A DNA stretch of 64,000 bases from Sambucus nigra. Lineage: Eukaryota > Streptophyta > Magnoliopsida > Dipsacales > Adoxaceae. The notes beneath the pieces were generated by a model, which worked only from the letters and a program-made list of their open reading frames with translations, searched no databases and was not told the DNA's origin. Shown here in pieces: positions 35,830 to 47,740 of the stretch. The stretch lies in contig OX422216.1 of the NCBI GenBank assembly GCA_949130495.1, positions 364,646,605 to 364,710,604 on the forward strand. Direction: 5' to 3'. Both the position numbers and the translations under genes were made by a program. The first letter of the stretch is position 1. Every line of letters begins with the position of its first letter.

Positions 35830-36900
35830 AAGCGTACCTTGCAAGAAGAGATGCGGATACTTTTCCCGCATGTCATCCTCGCGCTCCCATGTCGATTACT
35901 CGACACTGTGATGATTACATCGCACCATAACCAAAGGTACTACCCGCGATCTCAATCGCCACTATCCACGCTCTAAAATAGCAAATGGTTGTTCCTCGTA
36001 AGAAACGTCAAATTGCAACTCAATATCTTCGAAAGGAATGTGCCTAAAGGCACCATCGCATCTCTTGCACTTCCATACAGGAGAGACATGGAACACGTCA
36101 TGCACTTGCTGCAAGTGCTTCGGTAAAGCAAGTTAATAAGTTACCGGACCCACCTTAACATTTATAGGAAAGGTCCAACGTAACGTGGTGCGAGTTTTCC
36201 TTTCTTTCCAAAACACTTAATGCCCTTCATAGGCGACACTCGCACCAACACTTGGTCCCCGACCTCCATCTCCACATGCCTTCTCCCCGCATCGACATAA
36301 CTCTTTTGTCGATCTTAGTTATACGAATGCGATTCCGAATGGGCTCGATCTTCAAAAAAGTTTCTCGGATCATTTCAGGTCCGAGGAACTTATCATCTCG
36401 CACCTCCAACCAACAAGCGGAAGATCCACAAGGCCTACTATACAAGGCTTTATAAGGCTCCATCCCAACAGTGAATTGATACAAATCATCATAAGCACAT
36501 TCAACTGATGGAAGACACTGTTCCCAACTACCCTTGAAGTCAGGCACGCACATAAGGAGTATATGCCCCAACATATGTTTTACCCTTTTCGTCTGGCCAT
36601 CTGTTTAAGGATGATAAGAAGTACTTAACCTCAATTCGATTCCCATGGCTTCTTGGAACTTTGCCACAAGTGGGAAATGAAAATCTTGTCTCGGTCGGAA
36701 ACTATAATCAAAGGCACCCCATGCAGTCCAACAACCTCTTCATGCCCAGCCACCAATACTGGCGGCGCATATCTTGACACATTCTGTCATTACCCGGATG
36801 TACCGCAAGCTTAGAACCGTGAGATTCCTCTACTACTCCCTTTATTAAGTCCTTCTCATCCGGGATAATAAATCTCCAGGGGAAACGCACCCCACCCTTA
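35830..36900 (-). pseudogene. pol: Integrase and chromodomain remnant of the nested chromovirus
   Basis: On the minus strand from 36890, part of the integrase zinc domain (VEESHGSKLAVHPGNDRM) is followed, after a deletion of most of the core, by VSDRDKIFISHLW and GQTKRV, in which the catalytic Glu is Lys. The integrase C-terminus comes next (36574-36227), then a chromodomain with PFAILERG and STWEREDDMREKYPHLF. Stops and frameshifts are frequent. Confidence 0.85.
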
Positions 36901-37554
36901 AAGTCAATAGAGCAGGATTATGTTCCCTCGATCAGCAGCTTGTATATGTGGTCTTAACAACCCTTGTCTCTCCTACCACATCATGCAACGACTTGTTGCT
37001 CGAATGAAAGACTAAATTTCTGCCCAGGAAGTAGTACCTCCCTTCCTATACGGCGATCACCCCCACTATGAATTTTTAATTCAAACATGGGATAATACTT
37101 CTCACAAGTCTTAGCTTATGAGGCGCATTAACATTAGGTACATGCTCCAGTATTATTACTCCCAATCCTGGCAGAGGCTTGTCAATTGAATCCACCCTCG
37201 AGCTTAACAACATGGGCTAAGGAGTGAGAGTCAAGTCACCCTTTTAGCTCCCCAAAAGCTACGTTACATCTGTAACCTCTAACTACGAGAGGCCTCATCT
37301 CCTTCGGCCTTATCTACCAAACCTCTCGAAATCCCCAACTTCTCGTTACTAGGGAACCAATCCCTCTTAGAGTTAACACACAACCTATTCGTGGTCAACT
37401 CCCGACAGCCTTCCTAAACTAACGTCACATGCCCTAAAGTCCTGGTGACCAACAAATCCTAAAATCTACCTACCTATAGCCTATCTAAGTCGTGTACACC
37501 TAATACTAAGTATATCCCTAGTACCCAAGACCTTTCTCAACTTCCGACATTTGC

Positions 37555-37620
37555 TCGGTTTCATGCATGGGACGTCTCGTCGAAGCGAAATCCAGACAAG
37601 GAACCCTCCCGTTACACTAC
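37555..37620. repeat. Hairpin motif copy 6
   Basis: The outer stem is GGGACG (37569-37574) with CCTCCC (37605-37610), one mismatch. The remainder reads AGCGAAATCCAGACAAGGAA. Confidence 0.65.
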
Positions 37621-38069
37621 TACCTCGCGTTATCGGTCATTAAGATATAAAGGTCTAAGACACATGTTCGGGACCGAAAAGATTCTAGTTCTCAACCCTA
37701 CTAATAAGATTCTACTTCTATAACTTATAATTATTTAAATAGTTGAAGATTTTAACAAATCATATATTCACTTTCCGTAAAGTCTTACAGTTATTGACCC
37801 CACAACATATATACATCTTTTTAAATAGCCTCCTTATCAAGGAATAACCCGAAGTCTTAATTCGACTTCGTATCCCAGTCTCCCTCGCATCGTTCAGAGG
37901 AGAGAACTATATACAATGCTTCTATTTCGCACTTTAATAGCCCTTAATCACTCTTCTACATGATTCGGCTAAACCTTTCAACCCACATCTTAACCAACAA
38001 AATAAAATAAAATAAAATGAAATGAACTAAAAGAAGAAAGAATAACGTCTCCTCATTCCCAAAGTCGTC

Positions 38070-38135
38070 GAGGTTCACGCGTGGAGCGTCCCGCAAAAGC
38101 GGAATCCAAACAAGGAACCCCTCTTATACGCTACT
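38070..38135. repeat. Hairpin motif copy 7
   Basis: The outer stem GGAGCG/CCCTCT is weak (one mismatch, one G-T). The inner hairpin CCGC-AAAA-GCGG is a compensated change from TCGC/GCGA. Confidence 0.65.
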
Positions 38136-38427
38136 ACTCAACTTTGTTGGCCGTGGAGACAAGTCATACCAATCACATACCCAATATCACATCATACTCG
38201 GCCATATCAAGGAAGAGTAAATCGGCCTCAAAGCACAAATTACCAAGAGAAATTCCTATAAGTTTACAAACAAGGAAAAATGATCGAACCATCCCCCATA
38301 GAAAACTCAGCACTAGTAAAAGTACTCTCAGCAGATTTTATCAAATCTGTAGTCTGAGCAAAACTCCTAGAAATGAATGAGTGTGTAATACCCACATCAA
38401 ATATCACACAACTCAAGTACCCTTAAA

Positions 38428-39505
38428 TTAAAAACTTACCCTCAATAGCGGGCGGTGCCGGCAGAGCTGGAGGAAGTATAGCCTCCTGAATTCGATAAAC
38501 ACGCCCTGGCCCAGATGGCCTTTACCTCCATGACCACCCCGACCTGCATGTTGCGAAGCACCTTGACCGTGCCTACTGTTATTTCCACTCGCAATAAACC
38601 CTCCAAAACGTTGTCTCTTAGACGAAACCCCTTGCTGAGGGTCCCTCTCTTTTTGCTTATTACCCGAAGATTGGGATGAGGGAAATGCTCCTCCTCCAAT
38701 CCCATGTTCTCCAAGATTTCCTGCTTGCCCCACAATAGTAGCTTTCTTGCTACCCTGTGTATATAACCGATGCTCATGGCAATGGAGTAAGGCTGCATTC
38801 ATAACCTCACCAAAAGTTTGTAAAGCTGGATTACCCAGTAATTGTTGCCGAATTCTCCAGTTTAGACCTCCCATAAACTTCGAGATCTTCCTATCTTCCA
38901 GAGTCACCTCGTTCGGTACAAAACTCGCCAAGCGGGTGAAATCCTCTTCATACTCTGCCACAGATCTCTCTTCTTGCACAACTTCCTAGAGCCTCCTTTT
39001 CATCTCCCTTTGAATTGCGGAAGGAAAATACTTATGATAGAACAAATTCCAAAACTCAGTGATCGTCATTGTGTCTCTCTGCTCTGGTGTGGTCGTCATC
39101 TCCCACCAGTGTAACGCAGATCCGACAAGCTTAAAAGTGGCAAGGACTTGTTTCCTCTCCGCGCTACATTCTATCATTCGAAGGCGGCGTTGCATGTCCT
39201 TTTTCCATTGATTGGCTCCAATAACATCAGCACCTCCCTCGAATTCCGGAGGATTGCCCTTTAGAAAGGACTCTCTAACCCTTTCCCACGGAGTAAGTCC
39301 CGTAGGATCTTGAACATCGTGAGCCCATTGTTGAGCCTGTGGAAATTGTTGGACCACCGCGGTCGTGGAGGCATTAACTGCTTGAGCCACTATGTTGGCT
39401 ACAACCACAGCATTAATGGTCCCTTGTAATGGCGGTGGAGGACATACTTCCTCTTCTACAACCCTATTACGTCTCGCTGGGCGACCTCTCTTAGCCGACC
39501 TCTGA
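38428..39505 (-). pseudogene. gag: Gag of the nested chromovirus
   Basis: Gag runs from about 39505 (basic AKRGRPARRNR, no clear ATG) through WERVRESFLKGNPPEFEGG, LHWWEMTTTPEQRDT, FYHKYFPSAIQREMK and VAEYEEDFTRLASFVPNE. A TAG at 38986 interrupts it. The Gly/His-rich tail runs into unrelated sequence near 38460 before any CCHC knuckle. It is clearly homologous to the gag at 27120-28064. Confidence 0.87.
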
Positions 39506-39661
39506 GAAGAAGAAACAATAGAATTAAAATACTATTTAAAACAATCTATTTTGCAGAAGATTGTAAACATAAGCAACAAAGAAATCCTAACATTAGGCTC
39601 TACATCAAAGAATGCTACGGTAGAACGTGATGAATCCACATAGATCCTAAACACTCTAGAA

Positions 39662-39679
39662 CCTGATGCTCTGATACCA
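39662..39679 (-). promoter_or_regulatory. Primer-binding site of the nested chromovirus
   Basis: The sense strand reads TGGTATCAGAGCATCAGG, two bases from the 5' LTR at 39682. It is identical to the host element's PBS. Confidence 0.9.
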
Positions 39680-39681
39680 TC

Positions 39682-42597
39682 TGTGACAACCCGCGATCCG
39701 AGATAAGAGGTGGCCAGCCCGATACTCAAAGGTAACAGGAATCATGGATGGATATCATTCTCAGCATCACAAAAATAAACTGAGTATACAGGAAAACCAC
39801 GCAATAAATAAGAAAACGGGTTGCCAAAAAGTTTAGAAATTTAAAACCAGTTAAGAAATTTAAATTAAACAACCCAATCTGACAAGTAAGTGGAATTCCA
39901 AAAGAGTATATATATAATACATCTAAAACGAATATACAAGAAAATGACCGAATATGCTGTCGATCCACAGTTACATACAACGCATTACAAAATTTTAATA
40001 TCTTACGTAATACATTCATTAATCAAATACAAAAGTTTGGACCACACGCCCGAGTGAAGACCGGATCATATTTAGAATACAAGGATGAAAGCGTCTAATA
40101 CAACGCCTTTAATATCCGTAAAATCTTACAGCTCATCAAAAGCAAAGGGATGGAAATATCAAAATGGGCGTCCTTACGGTGGAGCACCTGAGCGGATACA
40201 ATCATATACACAACAAGGAAAATGAACCGGTCAGGGCTGAGTTTTATATGATCACCAGAAGAAATAAAAAGCATGATAGGTATGAACAGTTATGCATGAA
40301 TGAAAAGGATGATAATATGGCATGTTAACTAGCATGTTAAACTACAATTACAAATTAAGATATTTTAACTAATTATGAAATGTAACAGAATTACAAAAGA
40401 GAATTTAAAAGTAAATAACTTTAATTTAAAACCTTTGCTCATTAATCCAATTACCATTTCCTTCTTACATTCCTTATTAGGAATAAAACCATTTATTCGG
40501 TTTAATTCAGAAGATAAAATTTCCCTACATTAATTAAAACTTTCCATCATTAATCATCATTTCTATTTTTATCTTTCCATTCCTTATCAGGAATATAATT
40601 TCTATCAAGTGCTCTTTATGGCACATATCTCAATCACATGCTCTTTATGGCATGTATCCATGCTCTTTATGGCATATATATCCATTAAGTCCCACTTGAT
40701 GCAGAAAAGTTATATTCTCATACATATAACGATTCTAAGACCGCTCCTCCGAGTTTCCCTACTGGGCGCGCCCCTAAATGACCATCATCTTTCAGGGACT
40801 ATATATATAAGACAACCTGGGCACCTATCGCGATACGTTGGGAAGAGGCCATATGCCTGCGGGAGAGTCAAGACCACATCCGGAATCTCCTCACCAGTGC
40901 AGAAAACATATATAAAAAAAACCGCATATGGCCTAGGACTATATCCACCCTGCATTCATTAGCCAGGAGGCATCACCAAGCGCGCGAATTTCCCTTATGA
41001 TGTCATTTAGAGAGGTGTGTTTAAGTAAATTAACATTTACCAAGTTCATAGCATTATCATTTTTAATATTCATTACGAATTTCCATTTCCATTATCCATG
41101 TGTTTGGTTCTTTTTATTCGAACCTATCATTATTAAATAGTGTGGTTCATCTTATTCGAACCTATCATCTTTACACAATTGGGTTCATTTTTAGTTGAAC
41201 CTATTCCCATCAAATATCATCATTAATATTCCTAAAATTACAAGTCCCGACATAGTCTCCAAATGATCATTATGATTCTATAATTCCCAAAGTTCATATA
41301 ACTTCGATAAGCCCCTAAGTCTCCAAGCATGGGCATTTAACTTCCTAACTTCTAAAAGTTTGAATAAAAGAAGTAATGCCTTAACATTACTTTAAACCTC
41401 CCCGGAATAAACCCCAGATGACCCAATTCTAGTCTAGGGTGGCGACCAAACTCAACTACAACTCTAGGACTCTAAGTTTACTTCATTCAAGAAGGTTCCT
41501 AGGTCCTAAAAAAAGTTTAAAATTTGAAAAGAAAAACAAAAGGAAAAATGCAAGATTTTCGAATCGATTCGGCCTAGCCGAATCGATTTGGGTTCAGAGA
41601 AGCGAATCGATTCGGACTAGCCGAATCGATTCGGTCAGGAAAAATGACTTTCTGCATAAATTTTGAATCGATTCGAACGACCCGAATCGATTCGGTCGAC
41701 TCAGACCTGGAAACTGCCTCAAGGTGAATCGATTCGGACAGGCCGAATCGATTCGGTTCTGCAGATTTACCAAGTTTTGGCTATGGAGTCTTGAACTCCA
41801 AATTTCTTCCAACACAAAACCAACCAACCCAACCTCATTTATATCAACTTATACATCATAATTGTATATAACTACCATCATTTTCAACCTTTATCATCCA
41901 AATCATTTTCCAAGTGTTTAATACCCACAAATCTAATAAAACCCTAAAATGACAAATCATAACAAATTCATAACTATCAAAACTAATTATTCTCCTTAAA
42001 TCATATAATAGCAAGTAGATAACTTGCCTTGATCTTGCAAATTCATATTTGATTTGGTGGAGGCAACAATCCAAGCTCCAATCTCTCTTTTTCTCCAATG
42101 TTCTCTTCCTCTCTCTTTCTCTCTAAGTTAACAATTTGGTCTTAAGAGGAATAGTAAGTCTTAGCAAGACTAAATCGGGCCATTAGTCTAAAATGCCCAA
42201 CTCTAATGGCTAATACGCGATAAAATGATACGCAACTACAAATTTAAGCTATAACAAGTCAAAAGTGCCCGAAATACAAAAATGCGATATGGCACTTATT
42301 TTGACTGTCTTGCACCTACCGGGACTAACTACACCCTCCAAATTATCATTTGGAAATTTTATAACTCATTTTAAGTTTCTGTTTCATATTAAACCAAAAT
42401 GTCATTTTATATCTTATGACATAATAAGTCACCACATGGATATTTTTACCTACTCATCAGGTAATCATACAACATCTCAGTAAATATTAACCTTTTTCAT
42501 ATTAAATTAATATTTACTCCACCATCCATCATTTTATATAATTACTACACATAGTAAATAAATATAAAATAGGCTCTCAAAAGTGAGGGTTGTTACA
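39682..42597 (-). repeat. 5' LTR of the nested degraded chromovirus
   Basis: It is 2916 bp, paired with 32867-35785. Its palindrome cluster is at 41561-41757. Confidence 0.93.
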
Positions 42598-44107
42598 GTA
42601 AATTTTATTTAATTGAAAGCTAAATAATTTAGAGTCGGGAATTTAGACTCGGGTGATGTTATTTCGGGCCACGAGAGTGAGTCCGAATATATTGGTTGGG
42701 GCGATACCAAAAGAAATTAATGTGCAAATTAATTTATAATTAGAGTTGGGCCATAAACTCATAATAAAAATGGAATAAGCTTGTGTCACGGACTTGGTAT
42801 ACGGTGTAGACGGGATATTTTATATGTATATATATACGGTGTTTGATAGTATATATATGGTGTGTTCATTAATATCAGTGGATAGATATTATTATTATAT
42901 ACTCTAGTTCTATAGGGGGAGGTTGCACGTAGTGGATGAATCCCCTAGCTTGAGGAGTAAGGTGAGTATATTCCCAGGTCATAGCATCCGTTATATGGGT
43001 GAGGGGCATCTCACTTTCAGGGAAGGAATATGATCACCTCCAACATGTATGTATTAACCAAGTTAGTGAACGATTCTGACTTAGGGTAACTAGGTTATGT
43101 GAATACACCTAGTGGGATAGCACTTTAGAGAATTTATATCCGGGGAGACTTTACTCGGGTGGATACTATTATTAAAAGTTATTTCAGTATGTTCGTGAAT
43201 TCTGTAATATGACTATAAGTATATAATTAGGTAAATAATTATATACGGGATGATTAATACAAAGCATGAGTTGTATTATACGTATAACAGATGTGGAAGT
43301 TATATGAAATTAAAAAGGGAAATGATTTAATTAAGTTGATGTTGATAATAACTTAAAAATCATAATTTAAGGCATACTCGGTTAGAGTAGGGTGTTTATA
43401 AGGGGTTATATAATTTATCTAGTCATGAGGTAAAGAACTAGGTAATTTTAATTAAGGCGTTAGTAGTGTACATTAGAGGAGGGGTGAGGATATCCTCAAG
43501 GGTGTACGGCACTAACTAAAATATGGAGCGCATGCATATTTACTTATTACTGCAACTTAATCAATTGCTAAATGTTTTTCAAATGTTTTTGGGTACTAAC
43601 CCTTGCTATGAAAATTTTTAAAAACCTTTTAGGTGTCCATCCACAGGGACGCCAGGCTTGACCCAATTCCAGGGGACCGTTGCTGCAGCATACGTGGATG
43701 TTGCGGGAGTTTGATAGACGCCTCATTCTTTCATTCCTAGTATAGAGACTCCTTATTAGTTATTTGAGCATGTCGCTCACAGTTCATTTAGTTTTTAGTC
43801 AGACTTATTGAGGTTGATTACTTATCTTTATTTTATATTTGTTGGAGTTTGGGCCGATGGTTTATTAGGTCAGTTAATTAATTGTGAATGGTTGTTTCCG
43901 TTAATTTTGATTATTGTGATATTTTATTTTCGCATGAGATTTTCATTTAAGTTAATGAAAGATAAAACTTGGCACCAGTCTAATTTTCTCATTTAGGTGG
44001 TTAGTAATTAAAAAGGCGACAGTGATGCTAAACATGAACCAACTCAGAAACCTATTCTAACTTAATTTAGGACTGATCACCCGGGGTTAATTAGGTGGGG
44101 TGTCACA
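42598..44107 (+). repeat. 3' LTR of the chromovirus, segment 2
   Basis: It resumes with GTAAA, matches 25430-26929, and ends GGGGTGTCACA before ACTTT. The ORF at 43808-43996 lies inside the LTR and is not considered a gene. Confidence 0.93.
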
Positions 44108-44112
44108 ACTTT

Positions 44113-45547
44113 GTGGAGTTTTAATGTCTTTTAAGTGATCTTTAATGTCTTAACGTGTTTCTAAACCGTGTAACATCTTTTGTGATAGGAAACATCGAGA
44201 TCTTTTCTTTTGCAACAATGTTGAGTTTTGTATTTATTTTTAGATCTATTTTGAAGTGATATCTCGGGTTGATTATGTATCTATAATTGATCAAATGACC
44301 AATGAGCTTCAAAATATATCTATTTTGAAGTGATATCTCGTGTTGATTATGTATCTATAATCTTGGGTTGATTATGTATCTATTCTATGATATATATTTT
44401 TTAGGAATATGTCTTTGTAGTTCTACCAAATGAAGGGCTTCCATGTCAAAGTATTTTAGATAACTTTGAACAAATAGCCAATAATCAACTTTGGCTTTGA
44501 GGGTGGGAATTTTATGGGGGAATCTCTTACCTGACTTTCTTATCCTTTTGAACTAACGATAATTGTGGGATTCTAGGTTCAATAAAGTTTTTCAATCTTG
44601 TATTTTGTCTTTCATTTTACTTTACTATTTTTGGCGCCAATTTTTAGTCGTATTTCAAATGTGGATACGGGAATAATGTTTTGATCAATTGAGGTTAAAG
44701 GATTGAGATAAATATAAATTGTAGAGGTCGGCTAGTGAGGTTGTACCCTCGATGTGTATCTTAGTGACTATATAGGGTCCTTCCAAATTATCATGGACTT
44801 TTTTCTTAGTTCTAGGGAGGGTTTAGATTTTATTTCAAAACTATATCTCTTTCTTGAATGTTCCAGATTTTTAACTTCTAGTTAATATATCTGGAAAAAT
44901 GCTATTGGTAACCCTAGTTGTGATAATTGACCTTGAGTCTTCTCTCATCCACTAGTGCTAACTATATGTACCTGACTCACACCCACCATGCTTATGAAGC
45001 TTGGATATCCATCATAACTATGGGTTAGGGGACCTCAATTTTTGGGCTTGGAGTGCTTGAATGTTGTAGAGCAATGAGTACTAGGTATCCCCTATGAAAA
45101 TGGTGTGGTATCCTAAAGGGCGTACCCTTATCGAAATGGATAAAACCTCGGAGGTGTCATAGGACCTCGTGATGATCCGAAGTGATAGAGGTGATCACTT
45201 CATATGAAAAAGTGGGTTTGAAGTAGATATGGAGGTATCCCTAAAGATAATACAACAAGAGACTTATTATAAGGATTGGGCTCACGAGTGCATCTCGATA
45301 TTGTGCCGATGAACCTGAGAGATATCAAGATTGAAGCCAACGAAGTTCCAACCAACGGAGCATATTTAGGGTATTAACTATGGGATATCGAGTATAAATT
45401 ATACAACATTATGGTATTTATACCTTTATATATCATTTCCGTTATGAGTTGGATTGTATATATGTATGTTGAAAATACCTAATCAAAGATCGGGGTTTAA
45501 TAAGTATTCCTTAAAACATATATTCGTGGGTGCCGTCATTGGGATGC
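44113..45547 (-). mobile_element. Decayed Ogre-type fragment with integrase C-terminus
   Basis: The minus strand of about 45010-44740 gives a broken integrase C-terminal region (DERRLKVNYHN...GYQ, WNIQERDIVLK) resembling that at 54440-54764. The flanking 44220-44400 is similar to 54061-54160 (GATATCTCGGGTTGATTATG). Near 45528 a GGTGCCGTCATTGGGA motif resembles a Tat-type PBS on the plus strand, so more than one old element may be joined here. Confidence 0.5.
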
Positions 45548-46748
45548 TGTGAGGACATATATTACATAGTTCGATATATACATTAAGTATGTCGTATTCC
45601 ACTACACCATCGAAGGAAGTTCAAGCTCAAATTTTCATTAAGATGAATTCAAATATCAAAGTTTGTCAACATCGAGCCTCTGCGAGATAGATTTTGGTAA
45701 GGTTGTGTTTAAGTCCCTTAATGTTTCATTTAAAGTGTTGGAATATTTTTTTCTAAAATATTTTATCAAACTGAGGTGCTTTGTTCATTTAAAGTGTTGG
45801 AATATTTTTTCTAAAATATTTTTATCAAGCTGAGGTGTTTTGTTGAGTCAAAATTATTTTTCTAAGTCCTGAAGGTCGAGTTTTAAAATCATAATTTTTT
45901 ACGCTGATGTCATTCAAACGACACGTCAATGTCGTTCGAACGAGATGATAAAGTCCTTCAAACGACTGCTTCACGCGGATATAACATCTCGCGTGAAGTC
46001 TCTCTAGAAGGTCGCTCGTTGTTTTCATCAAATGACCCCATACTATTTCATTTTTTTAAGGTCGCTTAACGATCGCGCGATCCCTTGGATTGAATGACAT
46101 TTGATGTCATTCGAGTGACCTCCCTTTGTTGTTCAAGCGACCTCGTCGACTAAATTTTGATATAAATACCTATTTTTTAGGACTCTTTCTTTAAGACTTT
46201 TGGCAAAAAGAAAACTGCAATCTACAGAATTTTCAGTCCTCACTTTTAGTTTTTTTTTTAACTTTGTTTTCAATTCACAAATCATCCCAATTACTTTAGT
46301 GAATTATCTTGTAGAGAAGATATCTCTACTACTGACTTGGTAGCTCTTGAAGGAGGTGTTTACTGAAGATGACTACGGTCATTAGGAATGCTCGAGGGTG
46401 TTTCTTGCTGAGGAGAGTTGCGGTTCTTAAAGGGTCTTGAGGGAGTCCATTGTTGGTTCTAGGTTACGGCCTATGTGAGTTTTCCACAGTAAATTCATTG
46501 CGGATTTCATTGTGTATGTAAGTTGAGATTTACTCTTCATAGTGAAATAAAGGTTTTACCGAAAATATTTTTTTCCTAAAATCCATTTGTCCAGCAATTT
46601 GTGATTATTTTGATGGCATGATTAATTTATTCACCTAGATGCATGTTTTAGGGTCAAATTAATTTGGATAAAAGATTGACTCTAATTAAATAAGTTTAAA
46701 GTTTGGAATTTTTCAAATTTATTAAATCGATATCACATAGCATTCTCA
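45548..46748 (+). repeat. 5' LTR of the copia element
   Basis: It contains TCGTTCGAACGAG-type palindromes (45905-45975) and GTCATTCGAGTGAC-like dyads (46080-46140) just upstream of a TATAAATA box at 46161-46168. Confidence 0.78.
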
Positions 46749-46750
46749 AA

Positions 46751-46856
46751 TTGGTATTAGAGCAGGTTGCTCCAAGTTATCGAGTGATCTTGATTTTTTT
46801 GTTTTTCGCCTGATACCTTTTGACTACTCACATTCTCAAATTGGTATCAGAGCCGG
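46751..46856 (+). promoter_or_regulatory. Duplicated primer-binding site of the copia element
   Basis: TTGGTATTAGAGCAGG (46751) and TTGGTATCAGAGCCGG (46841) are each preceded by CATTCTCAAA. They result from an approximately 90-bp tandem duplication of the LTR-PBS junction. Confidence 0.75.
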
Positions 46857-46952
46857 TTACTCTAATTTACTGAGTGATTATTTTTTCGCAAAATTTTGTG
46901 ATATCGATTTTTAAAAAGAATCTGATTTTGAAAAATTTTGCAATTTTTTCGA

Positions 46953-47740
46953 TGGAAAACTTATATAATCGGTTGCCCCTTTTTTATGGAAAAAATCATA
47001 GGTTAGACGACTTAAATCGTTTGAACTTGAAGTTTGCTAAAAGTAATGAAATTCTTGAAAAAGACAATTCACGTTATAAAATCATTTTGGAACTTTTACA
47101 AACTGTTCAAGATCAAAGAGACTTAATTCGCAAGAGACCTGTGGACATGAACTATGAATTTAAAAAATTAAAACTGTCCAAAAAGGAGAGTGATGATAGA
47201 GTCCTATTTTCAAAAAAAAAGCTTTGGAGGACTTGAAAAATTCTAAAGTTTGTGTTTGTGTTAAAGAAGATAATAATATTTTGTTAATGATCTTATGGCA
47301 TGTGAGAAGACTCTTAGGGAAAAAATTGCTTTTATTGAGGGAGAACGAGATAACCTTCTTGGTATGATTGATAATATGAAGAATGAGTCCCTAAAATTGG
47401 AAGAGTCCAATTCTTTGCTTGAGTCCAAAGTTTTAAAGTTAAAAAAATGATTTAAAAGACTTGAGTAGTTTGTGTAGTGATGGTAGTGGCTCATCTTTTC
47501 TTCATGTTTTGAGTGTTAAAGCCAAAACCATAGTTTTTTTTAGAGGGTCAACCAAAACCAAGGATGCTTCCATTTACGGTCGTTCATATTGTTCTAAGAA
47601 ATGTCACATTAGGAATTTTTTTTTTGATCTTGGAAGAGATCCTAGGATGTTTAAGGATAGTGTTCTGTCGGTTCCCAAACCCCTCAAGTTAGGTATACAC
47701 CTGTTTAGGTTAGAAAATTACTGTTGGAGATGCTAAATGT
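46953..47740 (+). pseudogene. gag: Copia gag remnant
   Basis: ATG at 46953 begins ENLYNRLPLFYGKNH, like the MEN..PPLFDGKN start of copia Gag. It then jumps to a lysine/glutamate-rich coiled region. A frameshift near 47215 and stops follow. At about 47575-47640 a broken zinc knuckle (YCSKKCHIRNFFFDL) remains. The middle of Gag appears deleted. Function is lost. Confidence 0.6.

Larger units (their letters stand above)
36901..38420. other. Non-coding filler replacing protease-RT-RNase H
   Basis: About 1.5 kb lies where pol should be. No protein homology is visible. Two covarying hairpin copies lie at 37560 and 38075. The layout recalls the internal region of the coding-free element at 18743-20298. 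Confidence 0.65.
32867..42597 (-). mobile_element. Degraded chromovirus nested in the 3' LTR
   Basis: LTRs 32867-35785 and 39682-42597 (about 2.9 kb each) start TGTGACAACCC and end GGGTTGTTACA. The target duplication GTAAA is at 32862-32866 and 42598-42602. The 5' LTR of the host shows the empty site. The minus orientation is shown by the PBS at 39662-39679 and a polypurine tract at 35790-35801. Gag and the integrase-chromodomain end remain. Protease, RT and RNase H are absent. The LTRs differ by about 5% over the first 290 bp. Confidence 0.94.
14800..44107 (+). mobile_element. Tekay/Del-type chromovirus, split by two nested insertions
   Basis: The target duplication ACTTT is at 14795-14799 and 44108-44112. 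The 5' LTR is 14800-14924 plus 24129-26929. The internal region with gag-pol is 26930-31463. The 3' LTR is 31464-32866 plus 42598-44107. Each LTR is about 2.9 kb, starting TGTAACACCCC (first base mutated to A in the left copy) and ending GGGGTGTCACA. The PBS is initiator-Met type, and an integrase plus chromodomain assigns it to the Tekay chromoviruses. It is older than its nested insertions. Confidence 0.95.
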
